Positions 40,797 to 49,050 of a stretch of DNA of 64,000 nt are shown in pieces. The DNA lies in contig NZ_CP084058.1 of NCBI RefSeq assembly GCF_020215645.1, forward strand, positions 3,472,001-3,536,000, written 5' to 3'. Source of the DNA: Nonomuraea gerenzanensis (GTDB taxonomy: Bacteria; Actinomycetota; Actinomycetes; Streptosporangiales; Streptosporangiaceae). Both the position numbers and the translations under genes were made by a program. Positions within the stretch are counted from its first letter, which is position 1. Each line of letters opens with the position of its first letter. Below the pieces are notes generated by a model. It was not told the DNA's origin. It searched no databases and worked only from the letters and a program-made list of their open reading frames with translations.

Positions 40797-40953
40797 GGAA
40801 GGCGTGAGAGACCTACACGTCGTAGAACTGACATATGAACGTAGTTGACCAGGTAATCCCTTGATCATCCAGCGCCCTGTTCGGTCACTGTTCGGTCACC
40901 CGTCTACCGTGCCACGACGAGGCCCCTCCCGCCCCGCCGACGACGCGGTGAGC
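40797..40953. other. Left end of mobile element, probable attachment region
   Basis: The gap between the host terminator and the integrase gene, which points into it, is where the left attachment site should lie. It has the near-repeated CGTAGAACTGAC and CGTAGTTGACC (40821-40855 region) and an 11-bp perfect tandem repeat at 40877. I see no tRNA here, so the site is not the usual tRNA 3' end as far as can be read. Confidence 0.45.
40877..40898. repeat. 11-bp perfect tandem direct repeat near integrase
   Basis: CTGTTCGGTCA occurs twice back to back, about 55 bp past the integrase stop. The arrangement resembles arm-type binding sites of tyrosine integrases. Confidence 0.55.
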
Positions 40954-42261
40954 CTACAGCGCCGCCCGCCCCACCGCCTTCTGACGCCCGGACCAGGTGA
41001 AAAGTACACGCCTGAAGCCCTTGCCGTGCGACTGATCGACCCCGCCGAACGCCGTGTCGATGGCTCTCCGCGTCCTGTCCTCGCTGCCCGCCATCAAATG
41101 CGTGTACGTGCGCAACGTGTAGCCCGGGTCCTGATGCCCGAGGTACTCGGCCAGCGCCTTGATGGACTCGCCCGCGTGGAGCAACACGCTCGCGTAGTGG
41201 TGCCGGAGCGCGTGCATGCCGTGCTTGCGATACTCCTGGTTGCGCCGGCCCGGGATCGGGGCGGGCCGATCCTTGGGAATCACGCCAACCCGGACAAGGG
41301 CAGGCTTCCAGACGTACTCGTTGATGTAGTTGCGGTTCAGCGCCTTGGACTCCCTGCTGGTGACGATCAGCCGCAGAGTCCTCGGCCGCCCGTCCAGCTC
41401 CTCCCACGGCAGAGTGACCTCCCGCGCCGGAAACTTGGCCAGGTACTCCTCCAAGGCGCGAGCCACTGACTGGGGGAGTGGGATCGTCCGCTCGCGGTCG
41501 TGCTTGGGCAGGCCGAACAGCAGCTTGGCGCTGAGCATCTTGACCTGCTGCCGCACGTGAATGACCCTCGCCTCGAAATCCACGTCATCCACGGCGATAC
41601 CGAAGATCTCGCCCTGCCGAAGCCCGCACCCAGCGCCCAGAAGCGCCATGATGGCGTACCGCTCGGGCAACGCCTCGATCACTGCAAGGACGCGGTCCGT
41701 AGACCACGGCTCGATCTTCCGTTTCGGCAGCTTGGGCTTCTGCACGGTCTTCGCCGCGCATGGGTTCTTGGCGATCAGCTCATCGTCCACCGCACTTTCA
41801 AAGAGCTGGTCGAGGAAGGCGAGTACCCGTCCGGCCGTACTTGGCGCCAGCTTCTTCTCAAGCTGATTGACCCAGGTGCGGATCTCGCTCGGCCGGATTG
41901 CGCCGATCTCTCGGTTGCCGAACTTCGGCTTGATGTGCTTGTCCCAGTAGATGCGCCGAATCTGGCGTGTGGACGGGTCGGCCGACTGCGAGTTCAGCCA
42001 GTTCTCGGCGAAGACGACCAGACGGGTCTTGGCTCCATTCGGGTCGAGGTAGCGCCCTCGCGCCTTGTCGGCCTCCATGAGTGAGCCGTGGCGCTCGGCC
42101 TCGACCTTCTTGGCGAACGCCTTGGTCTGCTCTCGACCTTCGGGGTTGGTCCAAGCAGCTAACCAGCGCTTTCCCTTGCCGTGGCGCTTGGTCGGTTCTC
42201 GGTGGATGCTGCCGTCCGGCAGCGTGGTGGTCTTGAACCACAGGTCCCTGACGTGAGCCAT
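40954..42261 (-). CDS. int: Tyrosine site-specific recombinase (integrase)
   Basis: Integrates and excises the element. The 435-residue protein has an AP2-like N-terminal arm-binding region (KRWLAAWTNPEGREQTKAF), a SAM-like core-binding domain (about 80-165) and the catalytic domain. Catalytic residues R215 (GCGLRQGEI), H350 and R353 (HALRHHYAS), H376 (LGHQD) and Y386 (LRTYTHL) are all present, so it should be active. Gene order with the 3' end toward the left border is standard for AICEs and prophages. No excisionase gene is obvious next to it. Confidence 0.95.
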   Translation of the reverse strand: MAHVRDLWFKTTTLPDGSIHREPTKRHGKGKRWLAAWTNPEGREQTKAFAKKVEAERHGSLMEADKARGRYLDPNGAKTRLVVFAENWLNSQSADPSTRQIRRIYWDKHIKPKFGNREIGAIRPSEIRTWVNQLEKKLAPSTAGRVLAFLDQLFESAVDDELIAKNPCAAKTVQKPKLPKRKIEPWSTDRVLAVIEALPERYAIMALLGAGCGLRQGEIFGIAVDDVDFEARVIHVRQQVKMLSAKLLFGLPKHDRERTIPLPQSVARALEEYLAKFPAREVTLPWEELDGRPRTLRLIVTSRESKALNRNYINEYVWKPALVRVGVIPKDRPAPIPGRRNQEYRKHGMHALRHHYASVLLHAGESIKALAEYLGHQDPGYTLRTYTHLMAGSEDRTRRAIDTAFGGVDQSHGKGFRRVLFTWSGRQKAVGRAAL

Positions 42262-42435
42262 CGTGCTTCTCCTAAGGGGTTGAGGCCGGCGCGCGGCGGG
42301 CCGCTCCGGGCTGGCGATATCGCCTGGTCGCGAGCCTCTAAGCCCACGCGAACCGCCGTCTGCGGGGTCGTCCGATCGCGCTTGGTGATCTTCGCTCGCA
42401 CGTCTCGTTTAGACGCATGCAGCGCGCTATGGTGT

Positions 42436-42451
42436 GTCTGACACGTCAGAC
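42436..42451. promoter_or_regulatory. Operator-like inverted repeat, copy 1 of a recurring motif
   Basis: GTCTGACACGTCAGAC has 7-bp arms around AC. Related CGTCTGACGC boxes recur at 44230-44325 and 61156-61200, each time upstream of element genes, which suggests a common regulator. Confidence 0.5.
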
Positions 42452-42550
42452 GCGTCGAGTTGTATTGTTTGTATCACACGAGACCACCGGAACACGGCGA
42501 GAGCCCCCGGGACCGCCACCCCCTCAGGAGCCGCCCCAGACCAGACCACG

Positions 42551-42583
42551 AAAAAGGCGCCCCCCGCCTAAGCGGAGAGCGCC
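42551..42583 (-). terminator. Intrinsic terminator on the minus strand
   Basis: On the minus strand a GC-rich hairpin (GGCGC...CCGC paired with GCGG...GCGCC) ends in TTTTT. It would stop leftward transcription before the integrase gene and insulate it. Confidence 0.6.
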
Positions 42584-42790
42584 TCACATCACCAACGACA
42601 CCGCACCCCTGACCGGCTCCAAGGTTGGTCGCCCAGGCGAGCCGATCGGGTTGGTGCCCCTAGATGCTTGGAGCAGAAGATATCACCTCGCCAAGCGTTC
42701 CCCTCGGCGCGCCCGCATCACCGGCGCCCGCCACGGCCGAACGCCTCACAACCCTCGCTCATCCCATCCCGCGCGGCGGTCCTGTCGGCC

Positions 42791-43867
42791 GTGCCCGAGG
42801 GCATGCGCCGCGCCTCCTCCCAGCAGGCGTTCATCCGCGCCGTCAAGCAACACCCTGACGCGCTCGCGCTGAAGTGCCACGCCTACCGCAACCTCACGGA
42901 GGTTGTGGCGAAGCTCGCCGACTGGGCGGACTGGACCACCCTGACCACCCGTCCCACCGAGCAGCGCATCGCTGATGACCTCGACCTGGCGCTGTCCACC
43001 GTGAAGCGCTGGATCCGGTGGCTGCGTGAGCGCGGCTTCCTCGGCGTCGTCGAGAAGGGCACGACGAACCGCTACCGCAGGGGCAACCAGTGCGGGCTCA
43101 CTGATGACGGCTTGGGAAACCGGGCGGCTGTCTGGGTGCTCTGCACGCCCGCCCCTGAGCTGGACGAGGGCGACATGTGCACCGACAAAACGACAACTGA
43201 ACCCCCTTCCTTGACTCTCCCTAAGAGAGTCAAGGAAGGTCCTACGCACGCGCGCGAGGAAAGATCAACTCCGCGCCGCCGAAACCGAATCTCGACGACG
43301 ACCGAGGCCACCGCCACGCCGGGGACTCGCAAGCACGCGCTCCAGACCGCCCAGAAGATCCACGACGAGAGCACCACGATGCGGCGGCTGTCGCCGTGGT
43401 ACATCCGGCACCTGACCAGGGTCTTCGTCGCTGCTGGGTGGACCGCTGGCGACGTGCTGCACGCCCTCGACCACCAGCCGGACGGCGCGGCCTGGACCTA
43501 CACCTGGACCAGTCGCGACCAGATCCGCAACGTCCCCGGCTGGGTGCGGTTCCGGCTGTCGGCGTGGCTGGACGAGCACGGCCGGCCCCTGCCCGGCAAG
43601 TCGCAGCGGCTCGCGGCCGCTGCCGCCCAGCTCCGCGCCGAGCAGGCGGTCATGCGGGAGCGGCTGCAGGCGATGCACGCTGGTCGCGTCGGCGGGCCGG
43701 TCGAGCAGCCGACGAGGTTGAGCAGGGCGGAAGCTCTCGCGCGCCCGCCCGTGGCCGGGCCGGGTGGCTCGACAAGTCCGGGGGAGACCTACCGGGCGGC
43801 GCGGGCCGCCTTGGACGCGAAGCGGCTGCAGCGCGAGACCGAGCGTCTTCGGTGGCTGGCGTCATGA
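42791..43867 (+). CDS. Winged-helix DNA-binding protein, candidate replication initiator
   Basis: About 358 residues. An HTH_36-like winged helix lies near the N-terminus (TEQRIADDLDLALSTVKRWIRWLRERGFLGVVEKG). A basic, low-complexity linker and a C-terminal region rich in Ala/Arg helices follow (SQRLAAAAAQLRAEQAVMRERLQAM, RAALDAKRLQRETERLRWLAS). Similar proteins sit early in actinomycete plasmids and AICEs and may act as replication initiators or regulators; no catalytic Rep motif is visible. The start is uncertain: GTG at 42791 or ATG at 42803, with the frame open to 42668. The next gene starts inside its stop (ATGA). Confidence 0.6.
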   Translation: MPEGMRRASSQQAFIRAVKQHPDALALKCHAYRNLTEVVAKLADWADWTTLTTRPTEQRIADDLDLALSTVKRWIRWLRERGFLGVVEKGTTNRYRRGNQCGLTDDGLGNRAAVWVLCTPAPELDEGDMCTDKTTTEPPSLTLPKRVKEGPTHAREERSTPRRRNRISTTTEATATPGTRKHALQTAQKIHDESTTMRRLSPWYIRHLTRVFVAAGWTAGDVLHALDHQPDGAAWTYTWTSRDQIRNVPGWVRFRLSAWLDEHGRPLPGKSQRLAAAAAQLRAEQAVMRERLQAMHAGRVGGPVEQPTRLSRAEALARPPVAGPGGSTSPGETYRAARAALDAKRLQRETERLRWLAS

Positions 43868-44175
43868 GTGACGAGTACGCCAAGCGGGCGCAGCAGGCGC
43901 GGGAGTTGCTGGCGTGGTCGTCGCCGGCTGCTGCTCGGGCGATGCGTGCCCGGGAGCGGGAGGCGGCGCGGCCACGTCGGACGGTGGAAGAGGGGCGGTG
44001 GGCCTGGATCGACTGGCGGGTGCGGCAGTCGATCGAGGAGCAGCCCCGGCTCGTCGAGACCTCGCCATCGGCGCCTGAGGTTGAAGTCGAGGATGAGCAG
44101 GCGGAGCGGCGCCGGGTGTCGCTGGCGCGGGCGCGGATGCGAGCCCGAGCGTACCGACAAAACGACAAATCCTGA
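43864..44175 (+). CDS. Small basic helical protein, unknown
   Basis: A 103-residue protein (MSDEYAKRAQQARELLAW...) of mostly Arg, Ala and Glu in long helices, without a recognised domain. Its ATG overlaps the stop of the preceding winged-helix gene (ATGA), so it is translated with it and may be its partner. Function unknown. Confidence 0.6.
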   Translation: MSDEYAKRAQQARELLAWSSPAAARAMRAREREAARPRRTVEEGRWAWIDWRVRQSIEEQPRLVETSPSAPEVEVEDEQAERRRVSLARARMRARAYRQNDKS

Positions 44176-44229
44176 TCTACGCAGTAAAGCCGGACGCTCA
44201 GGGCAGCGACTGGTCAGAATCAGCGCTGT

Positions 44230-44325
44230 ACGCGTGTCAGATCAACGCAGACGCGCGCATAGAGCGTGTCTGGTACATCTGACGCGTTATGCGCGTGCAA
44301 CCTCTTAGAACGCGTCTGACGCGTT
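44230..44325. promoter_or_regulatory. Operator cluster, copies of the CGTCTGACGC box
   Basis: Several related sites: ACGCGTGTCAGAT at 44230, CGTGTCTGGTACATCTGACG around 44265, and the 17-bp palindrome AACGCGTctgACGCGTT at 44309-44325. The spacing of tens of base pairs suggests cooperative binding of a repressor. Confidence 0.5.
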
Positions 44326-44431
44326 AACCAAATCGTTACATCGAGAGGAGTCGTTGGACCCCCACATGTATAGGTATCCCCCCTGCATGTGTTAACGTCG
44401 AAGACGTAACACCACGAAACACCGCACCTGA

Positions 44432-44562
44432 CCAGCCGAAACGCCGAAGAGGGCGCCGCACTTCGGCCCCGCCCGGCTGGACAGATCCGACACCATGTGC
44501 TGATAGCGGCACCGCAATCAACGAACAGGCTCCGGCCCCGCAACCGCCACGGTCGCGGGGCC
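44432..44562 (+). other. Nested hairpins in the leader before the long operon
   Basis: CCAGCCG (44432-44438) pairs with CGGCTGG (44474-44480) and encloses GCCGAAG paired with CTTCGGC. Further on GGCCCCGC (44534-44541) pairs with GCGGGGCC (44555-44562), 24 bp before the next ATG. Such structure may act as an attenuator or as part of an origin; I cannot tell which. Confidence 0.4.
44502..44528. promoter_or_regulatory. Recurring GCGG..CCGCAAT motif, copy 1
   Basis: ATAGCGGCACCGCAATCAAC followed by GAACAGG. The same layout occurs at 50015-50047 before another operon, and a symmetric version at 46088-46105 inside a gene. Confidence 0.45.
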
Positions 44563-44586
44563 GCGGCATGTCACAAGGGAAACGAC

Positions 44587-45645
44587 ATGACCACGATGAT
44601 CACCCGAACGCACGCCGAACTGCTCATCACAGTCAAGGCAATCCGCTACGCGGGCGGAACCACCAGCCAGATGCTCGCGACCATCGCCCGGATGCTGACC
44701 AACCCGGCCGCCCCCGAGCAGTACGAGGACAACCTGCACACCGTCACCGCGACGGCTGCCCACCACTTCGCCTACGAAAAGGACACCGGCCCCACGTCGT
44801 ACCCGGAGGACGCCACGTACGACGACCTCACCCCCGAAGGACAGATGGTCGTCATCCGGCACGTCATCTTCGACCTCGGCGAGCGCGACCAGCCGGCCGA
44901 GACGGCTGCCACCACGGCCCAGACGATCGCCGCGACCACTCGCTACCTGGCCATCGCGATCGACGAGTCCGACACCTTCGCGCTCGGCCTCGACGGCGCT
45001 CCCCTCCCCGCGCACCACATGGTGGCCATCGCCGAAGCCGAGGAGGACACCGAAGACGGCGAGACGACGCTGTTCCCCCTGCCGAAGATCGTCGCGATCC
45101 TCGACTCCGGCGTCCCCCTCGACAACGACGCCCCCGCGCTGGACGGCCTGCTCGACCGTCACGGCTGGAAGCTGATCGGCGAGAGCGACGGTTACCCCGA
45201 CAACGACGAGCACGAGGTCACCCCGACCAACCCGACGACGACGCCACCCGCCATCGAGTACCACGACGGCCGCCCGATGCCGTACTACGTCGCCGGCCGG
45301 AAGAAGCTCGACGAGCGCGGCTCGCTGGTGGACGCGCTCCTCGTGACCACGTTCACCGCCGCCCAGGCCACCGACCCCGGCAAGTGGGGCCTCGACCACA
45401 CCGGCGTCGAGCTGCTGCTGACCGGCGCTGTCCGCGCCGCCGTGGACGACCGGCTCGACTTCGAGCAGGTCGTCCGGAGCAACGCCGGGCTCGACTGCAA
45501 GCGACGCCTGCTCATGGCCGCGTGCGCGGCGATCGACACCGCGCTCGACGTGATCGGGGAGCGCGCCACCTGCCGCACCTGCGACGGCCCCGCCGTCTCC
45601 CGCGCCACGGACGGCGAGCCCGTCTGCGCCAACACCGGCCACTGA
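44587..45645 (+). CDS. Element protein of unknown function
   Basis: A 352-residue acidic protein starting MTTMITRTHAELLITVKAIRYAGG, with AAGGGA before the ATG. No recognised domain. The middle is rich in Asp/Glu and Thr/Pro (AEAEEDTEDGETTLFPLP, DNDEHEVTPTNPTTTPPAIEYHD). The end has a CxxC pair and more cysteine (RATCRTCDGPAVSRATDGEPVCANTGH), possibly a zinc site. First gene of a run of small element genes. Confidence 0.7.
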   Translation: MTTMITRTHAELLITVKAIRYAGGTTSQMLATIARMLTNPAAPEQYEDNLHTVTATAAHHFAYEKDTGPTSYPEDATYDDLTPEGQMVVIRHVIFDLGERDQPAETAATTAQTIAATTRYLAIAIDESDTFALGLDGAPLPAHHMVAIAEAEEDTEDGETTLFPLPKIVAILDSGVPLDNDAPALDGLLDRHGWKLIGESDGYPDNDEHEVTPTNPTTTPPAIEYHDGRPMPYYVAGRKKLDERGSLVDALLVTTFTAAQATDPGKWGLDHTGVELLLTGAVRAAVDDRLDFEQVVRSNAGLDCKRRLLMAACAAIDTALDVIGERATCRTCDGPAVSRATDGEPVCANTGH

Positions 45646-45668
45646 GCCAGGACGAAAGGACCAGGAAC

Positions 45669-45818
45669 ATGCTGCGTGACCTGATCGACCTGCCCGAGGG
45701 CTGGGAGTGGAGCATCTACGGCGACACCCCGGTCTGTCCGGACGGCTACGAGATCGAGGTGGACGGCACCTGCCCAGACGGGCACGTCTCGCCCCTCCTC
45801 GACATGGGCCTCATCTGA
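45669..45818 (+). CDS. Very small element protein (49 residues)
   Basis: MLRDLIDLPEGWEWSIYGDTPVCPDG... ends LLDMGLI. GGA-rich sequence precedes the ATG and it lies 23 bp after the previous stop. Two cysteines lie in parallel PVCPDGYEIEVDGTCPDGH repeats, suggesting a metal or disulfide pair. Unknown function. Confidence 0.55.
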   Translation: MLRDLIDLPEGWEWSIYGDTPVCPDGYEIEVDGTCPDGHVSPLLDMGLI

Positions 45819-45851
45819 CCTTCGCTCCCGCCACCCCGAATGGAGCCCACC

Positions 45852-46418
45852 ATGGACACCACAACCCGCGGCATCGCCGAAGACCTGCTGCTCCTCATGC
45901 GCCGCCTCAACCAGGCCGATGACCAGAAGCTCGCCCGCGACCCCGGACCGTACGGGCACGCCCAACGCGCGCTCATCGCGATCCTGGAGACCGCCGACTG
46001 GGGGCCCACCCACGCCAGCGAGGCCATCCAGCACGCCATGCAGGAAGGCTGCACGCTGTTCGATGCGATGATGGCCACCCGCGCAGGTGATTGCGGTGCC
46101 GCAATCAACAGCGCGAGCACGGTAAACGCGTCTATCGCCGAGATCAATGACGAGCTGGCGCAGCAGATCGCCGACGCGATCGGGGAGCACTTCCACGGCG
46201 ACCGCAACTACTGGCCGCAGGTCATGGACGCTGACTGGGACGACGGCGACGGCCGCGTCATCGTCTGGGAGCACGGCGTGGATGAGTGGACGTTCCTGGT
46301 CTCCCACGGCGGCCGGCCGGACTATTCGCCGATCGAGTACGAGCCGGTCCCGCTGCCCGCGGGTGTGTGGGTCGAGGCGGTCAACCACTGCGCCCTGCGT
46401 GTCATGCCCTGTGAGTAG
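45852..46418 (+). CDS. Element protein of unknown function
   Basis: A 188-residue acidic protein (MDTTTRGIAEDLLLLMRRLNQ). GGAG precedes the ATG at 45852. No domain recognised. The helix-rich first half (TADWGPTHASEAIQHAMQEG) and a beta-rich second half (DGRVIVWEHGVDEWTFLVSHGG) suggest two domains. The 18-bp inverted repeat GATTGCGG-tg-CCGCAATC of the recurring motif lies inside the gene at 46088. It is followed by a strong hairpin. Confidence 0.65.
   Translation: MDTTTRGIAEDLLLLMRRLNQADDQKLARDPGPYGHAQRALIAILETADWGPTHASEAIQHAMQEGCTLFDAMMATRAGDCGAAINSASTVNASIAEINDELAQQIADAIGEHFHGDRNYWPQVMDADWDDGDGRVIVWEHGVDEWTFLVSHGGRPDYSPIEYEPVPLPAGVWVEAVNHCALRVMPCE
46088..46105. promoter_or_regulatory. Recurring GCGG..CCGCAAT motif, symmetric intragenic copy
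   Basis: Perfect 8-bp arms GATTGCGG and CCGCAATC around TG lie in the middle of a coding sequence. This is the most symmetric copy of the motif found before two element operons. Confidence 0.45.
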
Positions 46419-46431
46419 GCCCGCGAATGCC

Positions 46432-46462
46432 GATGGCCGGGCCCGCCACAGGCCCGGCCATC
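46432..46462 (+). terminator. Hairpin terminator
   Basis: Perfect 12-bp arms GATGGCCGGGCC and GGCCCGGCCATC with a 7-base loop start 14 bases after the preceding stop. Confidence 0.75.
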
Positions 46463-46501
46463 CCAACACCACAAAAGCCCCGGACCCTCGTTGCCACACG
46501 A

Positions 46502-46536
46502 AGACCCAGTACGTTACAGCGTAACGCACTGGGTCT
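46502..46536. terminator. Second inverted repeat between convergent genes
   Basis: AGACCCAGT and ACTGGGTCT pair outside, CGTTAC and GTAACG inside, with one mismatch and an AGC loop. It sits between the plus-strand gene and the convergent pentapeptide gene, probably ending transcription on the minus strand. Confidence 0.55.
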
Positions 46537-46586
46537 GTCCTTACTGGGCTCAGGCCGCCAGCCATCGCTTGACTCCTGGGATCGTT

Positions 46587-47798
46587 CTACGTGTTGCCAT
46601 AGCCGTCGTATATCCCTAGCACCATATGAGTCAATCTGATAGTTTCCAGCGCTTCTTGACGCATATCTGGTTCATCGAACTGGGCGCCTTGCAAGTTGGC
46701 TCCATTGAGATTCACGTGATGCAGGTCTACTGCAACAAGTATTGCGCCACGCAGGTCAGTGTTGCCGAACAAGGCTCCGCGAAGATCGGCCCCGACAATG
46801 CTGTAACCCCATCGCCGCCCCCAGATCAACCTAGTGGAGAGTCGCTTAGGGTCCGCGTGCACGAACGAATGAATAAATCTGGGAAGTATGCTTCCCAGCC
46901 GTGCTTGGCGCAAATCGGCCGAGCCGAGCCGGGTGTCACGCAGATCGGCCCCAACCAGAGAGGCGTTGCGCAAATTTATTCCGGTAAGGTCTGCGCGACG
47001 CAAATTCGCGCCGAAGAGGCGAGCATTGCGAAGGTCTGCCCAACTAATATCAGAGTCTCGCAGGTCGGCACCCTCTAAAGCTGCACCGCGAAGGTCTGCA
47101 CCCTCAAGTTTGAATCGACGCATGTCCATCCCACTAAGCTGTGCGCCACGCAGATGCAGATCGCTCAGATCTACATGTCTGCGAAGCGCGTGCCCATTTG
47201 CAGGACGCGTTCCCTGACGGGGGCGACGTCCCAGAGCGGTCAATGCAGCCTGGACATCCTCCGAGGGGTGGAGAGGAAGATGGTTTCCATTCGACTGAGA
47301 CTGCCACGGCCATCGGAACCGCCTGCGCTGCGATGGTATCGACACATCGCTTTGCGCCGGGGGAGTGCGCGCACGGATAAACGCGGCTAGCACCTGAGTG
47401 ACATCGTCACGATGGCTGGGGGAGTCGCGTATGACCCGCTCAAGCGCGTAGATACCACCAATTCGTTCATATAACTCCGCAGAGCCAAGCCGCTCTAAGG
47501 CTTTACTGAAGCGGTCAGTGATTTGGCCGCGCCGGGACAAAAGATAGTTCACCCCGGTGAAGATGAGGCCGCCGAAGACGACGAGCGCACCAGCGATAGA
47601 AGTAACAAGGAGTCGGGCGCCTTGCTCGGCATTGAGGCGATCGCTGAGTGTGGCTTGTGGATTGTGAAAGATTTCCTCGTTTATCAGATGGCGTGGAGCC
47701 CACGCGATTGCCATCAGGTAAATGCCCAAGACCGTTGCCAATAGCGCCGTGAAGGCAGTCCATGACACCCATCTACTCCGCAAACGGCCACGCGTCAT
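46587..47798 (-). CDS. Membrane-anchored pentapeptide-repeat protein
   Basis: A 403-residue protein. Two helices at the N-terminus (WTAFTALLATVLGIYLMAIAW and LLVTSIAGALVVFGGLIFTGV) anchor it. A conserved cytoplasmic segment follows (GQITDRFSKALERLGSAELYERIGGIYALERVIRDSPSHRDDV), and the C-terminal half is A(D/N)LRxA-type pentapeptide repeats (GADLRGAALEGADLRDSDISWADLRNARLFGANL) forming a right-handed beta helix. GGAGG precedes the ATG at 47798. Base composition is visibly lower in GC than its neighbours, so it is probably a later addition to the element. Function unknown; some relatives protect DNA gyrase, but the membrane anchor argues otherwise. Confidence 0.85.
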   Translation of the reverse strand: MTRGRLRSRWVSWTAFTALLATVLGIYLMAIAWAPRHLINEEIFHNPQATLSDRLNAEQGARLLVTSIAGALVVFGGLIFTGVNYLLSRRGQITDRFSKALERLGSAELYERIGGIYALERVIRDSPSHRDDVTQVLAAFIRARTPPAQSDVSIPSQRRRFRWPWQSQSNGNHLPLHPSEDVQAALTALGRRPRQGTRPANGHALRRHVDLSDLHLRGAQLSGMDMRRFKLEGADLRGAALEGADLRDSDISWADLRNARLFGANLRRADLTGINLRNASLVGADLRDTRLGSADLRQARLGSILPRFIHSFVHADPKRLSTRLIWGRRWGYSIVGADLRGALFGNTDLRGAILVAVDLHHVNLNGANLQGAQFDEPDMRQEALETIRLTHMVLGIYDGYGNT

Positions 47799-47920
47799 CC
47801 GCCCGCCTCCTTGATAAGCCTCGGCTGAGCCGCCGACAGGCAATCAGGATGACTGCAGCAGAAAGCGAAGTGCAAGAGCTAGCACTCCTGAACCGGGCTG
47901 GAACAACTGAAAGGAACCTC

Positions 47921-48649
47921 ATGCCCCTCATGTACGTACCGGGCGTCGCCCGCGTCTTCTACGACAGCATCCAGAACAGCCGCCACGCCCAAGCCGACTA
48001 CGTGGCCGTGCTCGACGGCTCCTGGGCGCTGGCCGTCGCGGTGTGCGACGGCGCGGGCGACGACTCCGACGCGGCCGACGCCGCCCAGATCAGCGCGCAG
48101 ATCGCCGCGGCGGTCACCGGCTCCACCAATAGCGGTGTCCAGGGCCTGCACACGGCCCGGACCCACCTGCAGCAGCGCAACGAGGACGCCCCTCCCGGGC
48201 AGGAAGGCATCACCACGGCGGTCGTCGCCGCGATCACCCCCGGCTTCCTCGACATGGCGTGGGTCGGCGACTCACCCGCCTGGGCGGTGCGCCTGGACGG
48301 AAGGGTCATCCCGCTGACCGTCCCGTCCTGCCACCCCTGCGGGAAGCCGTGCAACGTCGAGGAGAAGCACGAGGGCGAAGGCACCTGGCCGCACCGGCTG
48401 CTCACCTACACCGACGACTACGCCCGCATCATCCTCGCGTCGGATGGCCTGACCGCGCACCTGCCGCTCGCAGGCCGGGCCGACCACATGAACGCGATGC
48501 TCGACGAACTGGCGCGTATGGCCGCGCCGGACCTGGCCGGCGAGTACGTTGCGGCGTCTCTGCTCGACCTGGCCAGACGAGGCCGCGGCGGCGACAACAC
48601 GACGATCGCCGTGATCGACCTTCTGGCGCACGAAGGCGAGCCCGCGTGA
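47921..48649 (+). CDS. PP2C-type protein phosphatase
   Basis: A 242-residue cytoplasmic serine/threonine phosphatase of the PPM/PP2C family. The metal-binding motifs are VAVCDGAGDDSDA (near residue 42), TTAVVAAITP, AWVGDSPAWAV, ILASDGLTAHL and GGDNTTIAVIDL. The ATG follows AAGGA. The first Asp and the GDN Asp supply the two metals. It lacks a membrane or kinase domain. Its stop overlaps the next gene's GTG. It heads a coupled series of small unknown genes, so regulation of those by dephosphorylation is possible but unproven; no kinase gene is visible in the window. Confidence 0.85.
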   Translation: MPLMYVPGVARVFYDSIQNSRHAQADYVAVLDGSWALAVAVCDGAGDDSDAADAAQISAQIAAAVTGSTNSGVQGLHTARTHLQQRNEDAPPGQEGITTAVVAAITPGFLDMAWVGDSPAWAVRLDGRVIPLTVPSCHPCGKPCNVEEKHEGEGTWPHRLLTYTDDYARIILASDGLTAHLPLAGRADHMNAMLDELARMAAPDLAGEYVAASLLDLARRGRGGDNTTIAVIDLLAHEGEPA

Positions 48650-49050
48650 CGAGCACCGTGATCGGGCTGCTGCTCGCTGCAAGACCAGCCTGGGTCACCC
48701 GCGTGCAGCTCCGGACGGCTGACGACGGCGACAGCTTCGACACCCGGCACCTGACGGCCGCGCTGACTCTTGGCGACGGCGACAACGACACCGAGATCTC
48801 CGAGGTCGAGGAGTACCCCGCCGCCCGCCTCATCGTCGGCCGGCTGTCGCACCCCGGCGACCGGCCCCGCAACGAGTTCGCAGCGGCGCTGCTCAGCCAC
48901 TACTTCCCGCCCGCCGCCAACCGGTGGTGGCTCAACATCCGCGGCGGCGTCATCATCACCGGCCTGTGCCAGTGCGGCGCCCCCGCAGACCTTCCCAACC
49001 CCGTCTACGACACGGCACGCGTCGTGTCCGCACTGAGAGGCACCCGATGA
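48646..49050 (+). CDS. Small element protein, unknown
   Basis: A 134-residue protein starting at a GTG that overlaps the phosphatase stop (GTGA). It is beta-rich (AARPAWVTRVQLRTADDGDSF, RWWLNIRGGVIITGLCQCGAPADLP) and has a CxC pair near the end. No family recognised. Its stop overlaps the next start. Confidence 0.6.
   Translation: MTSTVIGLLLAARPAWVTRVQLRTADDGDSFDTRHLTAALTLGDGDNDTEISEVEEYPAARLIVGRLSHPGDRPRNEFAAALLSHYFPPAANRWWLNIRGGVIITGLCQCGAPADLPNPVYDTARVVSALRGTR

Larger units (their letters stand above)
42262..42790. other. Regulatory region between integrase and replication-like gene
   Basis: About 530 bp without a convincing gene. It holds the operator-like inverted repeat at 42436, a minus-strand terminator at 42551 and an AT-rich patch (TTGTATTGTTTGTATCAC) that may be a promoter. 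A 64-codon frame at 42664 is open but reads out of phase with the downstream protein and is not called. Confidence 0.5.
44176..44586. other. Long regulatory region of the element
   Basis: About 410 bp without a supported gene. It contains a cluster of CGTCTGACGC-type boxes (44230-44325), the CCCCCACATGTA box (44359-44370), nested hairpins (44432-44562) and the GCGG/CCGCAAT motif (44502-44528). This is the densest non-coding region in the window and probably the main promoter, possibly including an origin. Confidence 0.5.

Noticed and set aside
42664..42858. 64-codon frame starting ATG before the replication-like gene
   Set aside because: No ribosome site, no domain, and overlaps the N-terminus of the winged-helix gene out of frame. 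It could be a lost upstream part through a frameshift, but that is not supported enough to call.
44220..44543. 107-codon minus-strand frame in the regulatory region
   Set aside because: Crosses operator palindromes and hairpins, Cys/Arg-rich, no ribosome site.
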